A stretch of 18,082 nucleotides of DNA from JBEKIK01 sp050013075 (GTDB lineage Bacteria > Planctomycetota > Planctomycetia > Pirellulales > Thermoguttaceae), in contig JBEKFZ010000084.1 in the NCBI GenBank assembly GCA_050013075.1, forward strand, positions 1-18,082, written 5' to 3'. The notes beneath the pieces are model-generated. The model ran no database searches and was not told the origin of the DNA. It saw nothing but the letters and a program-made list of their open reading frames with translations. Positions 14,644 to 18,082 of the stretch are shown here, in pieces. Position 1 is the stretch's first letter. Each line of letters starts with the position of its first letter. The position numbers and the translations under genes are program-made.

Positions 14644-15555
14644 TTATCCCGCCCTTTCCACCAAAAACTCTCCCAGGGTTTGCAGATATGAAATTGCCGT
14701 CGATACGCGGCGGTAGTCGCATCCGCCGGCCAAGGCGAACTGGCGGACCATGGCCAGGTGCGCGCCGAACCGCTCCCGATATGCCGCGCGGATCTCGCTT
14801 GGGGAACAGTTTATCCGCCCTTCGTTTTCCATGCCCTCGAAACGATAGGCCATTCCCTCGGGCAATCGCTCCTCGAGAGGATGAACTATGTGCAGGATGA
14901 CGATATCCCAGCCCCGATGCCGGAACAATCGCAACGCGGCGAACACGTCCTCGAGGTCTTCCATCAGGAAATCGCTCATCAAAAGCAGCACCCCGCGCCG
15001 CGTGGATTGCTCGAACAAGTCGCGCAAACCGCCGGCCATTCGCGTGCAAGGATTGGCGACGATGTTTTCCACAATTTCCTGGAGCCGTCCGATGTGCGAG
15101 GCGGTCGCGCCCGGGACAAGCATTTCCCGCAGCCCGCCGTCGAGCACGGCCAATCCAGCCTGATCCTGCCCCCGGCTTATTACATGCGAAAGGGCCGTGG
15201 CCAGGTATTGCACGTATTCCAACTTGGAACCGGCCGTATTTCGCAAGCTCTCGGCCCCGAAACGCATCGATCCGCTGGCGTCGACGGCCAAGGTGCAGTG
15301 CAGATTGGTTTCTTCCTCGTGCAAGCGGACGAATGCCTTGCCGGTGCGGGCCAAAACCTTCCAGTCCAGCCTGCGCAAATCCTCGCCGCCGGTGTATTCG
15401 CGGAAATCGGCGAACTCGCCGGCCCCGCCCAGTTGCCGCGACTGGTGATAGCCCATGAAAGTGCCTTCCACGCGCCGGCGCGTGGAAAAACGCATGTGCT
15501 CCAACGCCGTAAGCGCGCGCAGGTCCAAAAACCGGCTGGTCCTGGTGGAGTTCAT
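14644..15555 (-). CDS. DUF58 protein (vWA-like MoxR partner)
   Basis: A 303-residue protein with no membrane segment. Residues 46-82 carry the DUF58 core (GEFADFREYTGGEDLRRLDW, then a basic helix and FVRLHEEE). The following vWA-like fold has D92-A-S94-G-S96 as a MIDAS motif, T171 in the middle loop and SDF (Asp195) later. DUF58 proteins are almost always encoded next to MoxR ATPases and are thought to work with them in assembling or activating protein complexes. The start at 15555 is chosen because its ATG overlaps the moxR stop codon (ATGA, 15555-15552), a typical coupled arrangement; the longer frame to 15765 would run inside moxR. A weak GAAAGAAG lies upstream at 15563-15570. Confidence 0.92.
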   Translation of the reverse strand: MNSTRTSRFLDLRALTALEHMRFSTRRRVEGTFMGYHQSRQLGGAGEFADFREYTGGEDLRRLDWKVLARTGKAFVRLHEEETNLHCTLAVDASGSMRFGAESLRNTAGSKLEYVQYLATALSHVISRGQDQAGLAVLDGGLREMLVPGATASHIGRLQEIVENIVANPCTRMAGGLRDLFEQSTRRGVLLLMSDFLMEDLEDVFAALRLFRHRGWDIVILHIVHPLEERLPEGMAYRFEGMENEGRINCSPSEIRAAYRERFGAHLAMVRQFALAGGCDYRRVSTAISYLQTLGEFLVERAG

Positions 15556-16553
15556 GCCGCGACTTCTTTCAGTAAATGATTTACAATGTCCGCCGAGGTG
15601 ATCGAATCGCCCACCGCCCGATGATTCACGATGATGCGGTGCCGCAGAATGGGCAGCGCGACCGCCAACAGGTCCTCCATGATCGGCGCGGACCGGCCGA
15701 CTAAAAGCGAGCGGGCTTTTGCCGCCAGGACCAGGTTTTGCGACCCGCGCGGACCGGCGCCCCAAGCCACGTAATCGCGGACCATTTTGCCGCTGCGCTG
15801 GTCTTCCGGCCGGCTCGCCCCGCAGATCCGCACCGCTTGCGAGGCCACGTTGCCGGCCACCGGCACAGCCAGCACCAGATCGCGCAATTGCAAAAATTCT
15901 TCGCGTTTAAGCGATGCCTCGGGCAATTCCGGCACGCCTGAAGTCGTGCGCATGACGATTTCCTCTTCCTGCTGGGGCGAAGGATAACCGATGCGGATTT
16001 CCATCATGAAGCGGTCCAGTTGGGCTTCAGGCAGCGGATATGTGCCTTCCTGTTCGATGGGGTTCTGCGTGGCCGCGACCAAAAACGGTTCTTCCAGCAT
16101 GTATGTTTTTCCGCCCACCGTGACGTGCCGCTCGGCCATCGCTTCCAGCAAGGCCGACTGCGTCTTCGGCGCTGCGCGGTTGATCTCGTCGGCCAGCACC
16201 AGATTGGCAAACACCGGACCGGGCCGAAAAACCATCGTCGGACCTTGTGAATCCTCGCCGCGCCCCAAAAGTTCGTAGCCCGTCACATCGGCCGGCATCA
16301 GGTCCGGCGTGAATTGAATCCGCGCGTATTTCCATAGAAACGCCGCGGCCAGCGCTTTGACCATCAATGTTTTGGCCAAACCCGGCACGCCCACAAGCAA
16401 GGCATGTGATCCGGTAAGCGCACAAATCAAAAGCTGATCGATCACGTCGTCTTGTCCCACGACCACTTCGTGCAGACTGTTGCGAATCGTGCGCACCCGA
16501 TCGGCAAAAACATCCACCTGCTTCTGAGCGGAATCGCTAGCTGTCATCGCCAT
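15552..16553 (-). CDS. moxR: MoxR-family AAA+ ATPase
   Basis: A 333-residue cytoplasmic ATPase. The nucleotide-binding core is complete: Walker A GVPGLAKT (55-62), Walker B VLADEI (119-124, with D122 and E123), sensor 1 in ATQNP (N164), an LDRF arginine (R181) and a sensor 2 region WGAGPRG (264-270). Length and order match MoxR proteins. Characterised relatives (MoxR, CbbQ, NorQ, CoxD, RavA) act with vWA partners as chaperones that activate or insert cofactors into enzymes. AGGGAGA at 16561-16567 is 7 nt before the ATG; a second ATG two codons in is less well placed. It is the first gene of the operon, about 137 nt downstream of the predicted transcription start. The gene symbol denotes the family; the specific target is not known. 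Confidence 0.95.
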   Translation of the reverse strand: MAMTASDSAQKQVDVFADRVRTIRNSLHEVVVGQDDVIDQLLICALTGSHALLVGVPGLAKTLMVKALAAAFLWKYARIQFTPDLMPADVTGYELLGRGEDSQGPTMVFRPGPVFANLVLADEINRAAPKTQSALLEAMAERHVTVGGKTYMLEEPFLVAATQNPIEQEGTYPLPEAQLDRFMMEIRIGYPSPQQEEEIVMRTTSGVPELPEASLKREEFLQLRDLVLAVPVAGNVASQAVRICGASRPEDQRSGKMVRDYVAWGAGPRGSQNLVLAAKARSLLVGRSAPIMEDLLAVALPILRHRIIVNHRAVGDSITSADIVNHLLKEVAA

Positions 16554-16645
16554 CTTGAATTCTCCCTTCCGGTATGGATCACAAGGCTGGAAAATCTTGC
16601 ACCAAGGAGCCGCATCAAAATAACCCGACCAATTTCAACCAGGAG

Positions 16646-16670
16646 GACAGACATTCTTGCCTGTCTTTTT
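16646..16670. repeat. Palindrome in the moxR leader
   Basis: GACAGACA (16646-16653) and TGCCTGTC (16658-16665) pair with one mismatch around TTCT. On the plus strand five T residues follow; on the operon strand it lies about 25 nt after the predicted transcription start. It could be an intergenic repeat or a leader hairpin. Confidence 0.55.
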
Positions 16671-16696
16671 CGAGCCGGACATCCTGTTAATCTTTC

Positions 16697-16724
16697 AGTA
16701 TAACACTTAAAAGGGGGGTGTCAA
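16697..16724 (-). promoter_or_regulatory. Sigma-70-type promoter for the moxR operon
   Basis: On the minus strand TTGACA (16724-16719), a 16-bp spacer and TATACT (16702-16697) make a near-consensus housekeeping promoter: six of six at -35 and five of six at -10. Transcription would begin near 16690, giving a leader of about 137 nt before moxR. It is the only strong promoter-like match I see for the nine-gene unit. Confidence 0.72.
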
Positions 16725-16822
16725 GTATCCTTGTTGATCGGGTACGAGCGTGCAAAACTTGTGTAGAGCAAGTTTAGAAAAGAAATTGATAATGCGGAAA
16801 CCGGATGATGACTCGCCAATTT
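16725..16822. other. Non-coding part of the 401-bp intergenic gap
   Basis: No gene is recognised. It holds one inverted repeat, AAACTTG (16755-16761) and CAAGTTT (16769-16775), with a 7-nt loop, centred about 75 bp upstream of the predicted moxR-operon start. This could be an operator, but there is no independent support. No tRNA or familiar riboswitch pattern was recognised. Confidence 0.4.
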
Positions 16823-16850
16823 AACCCTCGGTGAATACACCGGGGGTTTT
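16823..16850 (+). terminator. Rho-independent-like terminator, orientation uncertain
   Basis: AACCCTCGGTG (16823-16833), loop AATA, CACCGGGGGTT (16838-16848): an 11-bp stem with one G-T wobble, followed by TT on the plus strand. The T-run (16847-16850) favours plus-strand function, but no plus-strand gene lies upstream. It may also act in the other direction downstream of the flavin reductase gene. Confidence 0.45.
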
Positions 16851-16868
16851 GCGTCATGGAGCGTGCAT

Positions 16869-16888
16869 CGCGAAACCGCAAGCGGTTT
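16869..16888. repeat. REP-like palindrome, copy 2 of 2
   Basis: Identical over 20 bases to 6121-6140, with AAACCGC-AA-GCGGTTT at its core; here the plus strand continues TT after the arm. It sits immediately left of the heptameric array and 67 bp beyond the flavin reductase stop codon. It may help end transcription of that gene. Confidence 0.75.
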
Positions 16889-16895
16889 TTATCAA

Positions 16896-16965
16896 GTTTT
16901 CAGTAATCAGTTTTTATTCCTCCAGCCTACAGCCTACAGCCTTTTTTTCATCCTTCATCCTTTCA
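16896..16965. repeat. Degenerate heptameric repeat array, right copy
   Basis: About ten heptads in register: gttttca (16896), gttttta (16910), agcctac (16924 and 16931), then catcctt (16949 and 16956). The agcctac pair and the catcctt pair are exact. The array ends inside the flavin reductase gene, covering its stop codon (16955-16957) and last two codons, so the C-terminal residues may have been shaped by the repeat. Confidence 0.65.
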
Positions 16966-17530
16966 TAAACTCCTTGCCGATGGCGAATCCTTTGCCTATC
17001 AACCCACCGATCTTGTAATACGTCCGCGGTCCGGGCGCGAACACGAACGGCCGAACCTTGTCCATATCCGGCAAGCCGTCGGGTCCAAGCACGTTTTCCT
17101 CGGCCTTTACATCCACGATTTCGCCGATGAATTGCGTGTGCAGACCGATTTCGACGGTGTGCAGTAATTTGCACTCCAGCACCAAGGGGAATTCTTGCAC
17201 GTAAGGGGCATCGACAAACTCGCCGCGGACCGCCGTCAATCCCGTGGCGGCGAATTTGTCGACGTTTCGACCGGAGGCGATGCCGAAATAATCCGCCTCC
17301 TTGACATGATCCACCGAAGGAACGCTCAGCGTAAAGGCCTTGCGCTTAACAATGTTGCCGTGCGAATAAGTGGCCTTCCGCAGCGACACCGCCACGCACG
17401 GCGGCTGCGAGCAACAGATGCCGCCCCAGGCGATCGTCATGGCGTTGGGCTTTCCATCCTGGTCATAAGTCCCCACCACCCAGGTCGGCGTGGGATAAAT
17501 AAGCGTATTCGCTCCGAGAGACTTTTTCAT
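16955..17530 (-). CDS. Flavin reductase-family (FMN split-barrel) protein
   Basis: A 191-residue protein of the flavin reductase-like/flavoredoxin group. Family marks are the N-terminal PTPTWVVGTYDQDGKPNAMTIAW (13-35), GGICCSQPPCVAVSLRKATYSHGNI (36-60), where FMN binds, and FTLSVPS (66-72). Residues 107-145 complete the barrel. Members reduce free flavin with NAD(P)H or carry electrons; the substrate here cannot be told. The start at 17530 is fixed by AGGAG (17541-17545) 10 nt upstream; an upstream in-frame ATG at 17572 lacks such a site and adds an atypical extension. It is transcribed separately from the moxR operon and divergently from the pyruvate phosphate dikinase gene. Confidence 0.9.
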   Translation of the reverse strand: MKKSLGANTLIYPTPTWVVGTYDQDGKPNAMTIAWGGICCSQPPCVAVSLRKATYSHGNIVKRKAFTLSVPSVDHVKEADYFGIASGRNVDKFAATGLTAVRGEFVDAPYVQEFPLVLECKLLHTVEIGLHTQFIGEIVDVKAEENVLGPDGLPDMDKVRPFVFAPGPRTYYKIGGLIGKGFAIGKEFMKG

Positions 17531-17540
17531 TGGACTTATT

Positions 17541-17545
17541 CTCCT
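17541..17545 (-). promoter_or_regulatory. Ribosome binding site deciding the flavin reductase start
   Basis: AGGAG on the minus strand, 10 nt before the ATG at 17530. It selects this start over the upstream in-frame ATG at 17572. Confidence 0.7.
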
Positions 17546-17593
17546 AACTAATAAAAAAGCAACAAATACCATGATACTGTACTATTGGATATA

Positions 17594-17621
17594 TTTATAC
17601 TACATCAACAGCGGAATGCAA
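17594..17621 (-). promoter_or_regulatory. Possible promoter for the flavin reductase gene
   Basis: Minus-strand TTGCAT (17621-17616), 16-bp spacer, TATAAA (17599-17594): three of six and five of six matches. It would give a leader of roughly 57 nt. It overlaps the end of the possible small ORF, so at most one of the two interpretations may matter. Confidence 0.4.
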
Positions 17622-17732
17622 CTCGCTTCTCTCCTCCTTGACGTTCGCCAACCGGACGGATAGATTAAGCAATTCCCTTTCGATCAAACCCACCAGGACT
17701 AGCAATATCACCCCTTTTGTCTCTATTACCAT
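17595..17732 (-). CDS. Possible small membrane protein (45 codons)
   Basis: An open frame of 45 codons (48 if read from the in-frame ATG at 17741) in the divergent gap. Its product has a short hydrophobic stretch (GVILLVLVGLIE, residues 7-18) followed by an amphipathic, charged tail rich in E, K and R, a pattern typical of single-span small proteins. There is no Shine-Dalgarno sequence before either ATG, and no family is recognised. Chance is a real possibility; the ORF overlaps a candidate promoter. Confidence 0.28.
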   Translation of the reverse strand: MVIETKGVILLVLVGLIERELLNLSVRLANVKEERSELHSAVDVV

Positions 17733-17755
17733 CTTAAGCATCAGGAATCAATGAT

Positions 17756-17784
17756 TTTACCCACTTAAAGCAAATTTTTAAACT
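17756..17784 (+). promoter_or_regulatory. Tentative promoter for the PPDK gene
   Basis: TTTACC (17756-17761), 17-bp spacer, TAAACT (17779-17784), each four of six matches to the sigma-70 consensus, about 34-39 bp before the start codon. The stretch is A/T-rich and contains an eight-T run (17784-17791), so other placements are possible. Confidence 0.3.
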
Positions 17785-17800
17785 TTTTTTGTGACATGAT

Positions 17801-17807
17801 AAGGAGG
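17801..17807 (+). promoter_or_regulatory. Strong ribosome binding site of the PPDK gene
   Basis: AAGGAGG lies 10 nt before the ATG at 17818 and fixes that start. It is the strongest Shine-Dalgarno match in the window. Confidence 0.85.
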
Positions 17808-17817
17808 AAAGCCGCTT

Positions 17818-18082
17818 ATGGCCAATAAATATGTTTACTATTTCGGCCCGGACGGGACCGAAGGCGATGCGAGCATGAAGAACACGCTGGGGGGCAAGGG
17901 GGCGAATCTGGCCGAAATGGCCAAACTCGGCCTGCCCGTGCCCGCCGGCTTTACCATCGCCTGCGAGTTTTGCTCGGTCTACATCGCCGAGGGACGCCAG
18001 TTCCCGCAATCGCTCCGCGACGAAGTCGCCCAAGCCCTGCAAAAGACCGAAGCAGCGATGGGCATGACCTACGGCGATCCGG
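17818..18082 (+). CDS. ppdK: Pyruvate phosphate dikinase, N-terminal part
   Basis: The first 88 codons of a gene cut by the window end; full-length PPDK is about 870-900 residues. The N-terminal ATP-grasp opening is clear: YFGPDG (8-13), KNTLGGKGANLAEMAKLGLP (21-40) and VPAGFTIACEFCSVY (41-55), all characteristic of PPDK rather than PEP synthase. The enzyme interconverts pyruvate, ATP and phosphate with phosphoenolpyruvate, AMP and pyrophosphate in the cytoplasm, in gluconeogenesis or pyrophosphate-linked glycolysis, and is common in anaerobes. It is the only plus-strand gene, divergent from the flavin reductase gene across 287 bp. Confidence 0.95.
   Translation, partial: MANKYVYYFGPDGTEGDASMKNTLGGKGANLAEMAKLGLPVPAGFTIACEFCSVYIAEGRQFPQSLRDEVAQALQKTEAAMGMTYGDP

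Noticed and set aside
15556..15765. Upstream extension of the DUF58 gene to 373 residues
   Set aside because: It lies inside moxR in another frame; the ATGA overlap at 15555-15552 and the DUF58 domain boundary support the shorter start.
16452..16703. Plus-strand frame of 83 codons across the moxR start
   Set aside because: Half is antisense to moxR and half covers the leader and promoter; no ribosome site or recognisable sequence.
16741..16822. Possible riboswitch or tRNA-like element (stem with 7-nt loop at 16755-16775)
   Set aside because: Only one 7-bp stem is present; no cloverleaf, acceptor stem or known aptamer pattern could be drawn.
17734..18042. Minus-strand frame of 102 codons opposite the PPDK start
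   Set aside because: Antisense to the well-supported PPDK N-terminus; no domain.

Overview
The window most likely comes from a member of the Planctomycetota (perhaps a Phycisphaerae-type anaerobe or uncultured relative). This is inferred from the combination of proteins (MoxR, DUF58, BatA-like and DUF4159 proteins next to a large coiled-coil membrane protein, a cytochrome c554-like protein and a HEAT-repeat protein) and from the style of the intergenic palindromes. No 16S rRNA or marker gene is present, so the assignment is tentative.

Nearly everything is on the minus strand. One 16.4 kb leftward unit starts at a near-consensus promoter (about 16724-16697, TTGACA-16-TATACT). In transcription order it encodes: a MoxR-family AAA+ ATPase (16553-15552); a DUF58 protein (15555-14644, start overlapping the moxR stop by 4 bp); a BatA-like membrane vWA protein (14360-12243); a second membrane vWA protein (12114-9775); a 925-residue membrane/coiled-coil protein of DUF4175 type (9735-6958); a secreted DUF4159 protein with a CCCC motif (6841-6149); a tetrahaem c-type cytochrome with a degenerate UshA-like phosphoesterase domain (6020-4641); a secreted thioredoxin-like plus HEAT-repeat protein (4638-1180); and a secreted SIMPL-domain protein (1130-147). 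The first five form a recognisable MoxR/vWA chaperone-type module. The last four are exported, and one carries haem. A reasonable inference is that the ATPase and its membrane vWA partners assemble or remodel an envelope protein complex that may include the cytochrome.

Right of this unit is a 401-bp gap (16554-16954) with the promoter, several hairpins and a heptameric repeat. Next come a flavin reductase-family gene (17530-16955, minus), a 287-bp divergent gap with a possible 45-48 codon ORF, and the 5' end of a pyruvate phosphate dikinase gene (17818 onward, plus), cut by the window edge.

Palindromic elements occupy every junction longer than about 100 bp inside the operon (6021-6148, 6842-6957, 12115-12242, 14361-14643). 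The tight junctions (4-bp overlap, 2 bp, 39 bp, 49 bp) have none. One palindrome lies inside a coding sequence, in a linker of the second vWA protein. Several starts have clear Shine-Dalgarno sequences; at least two (12114 and 6020) do not.
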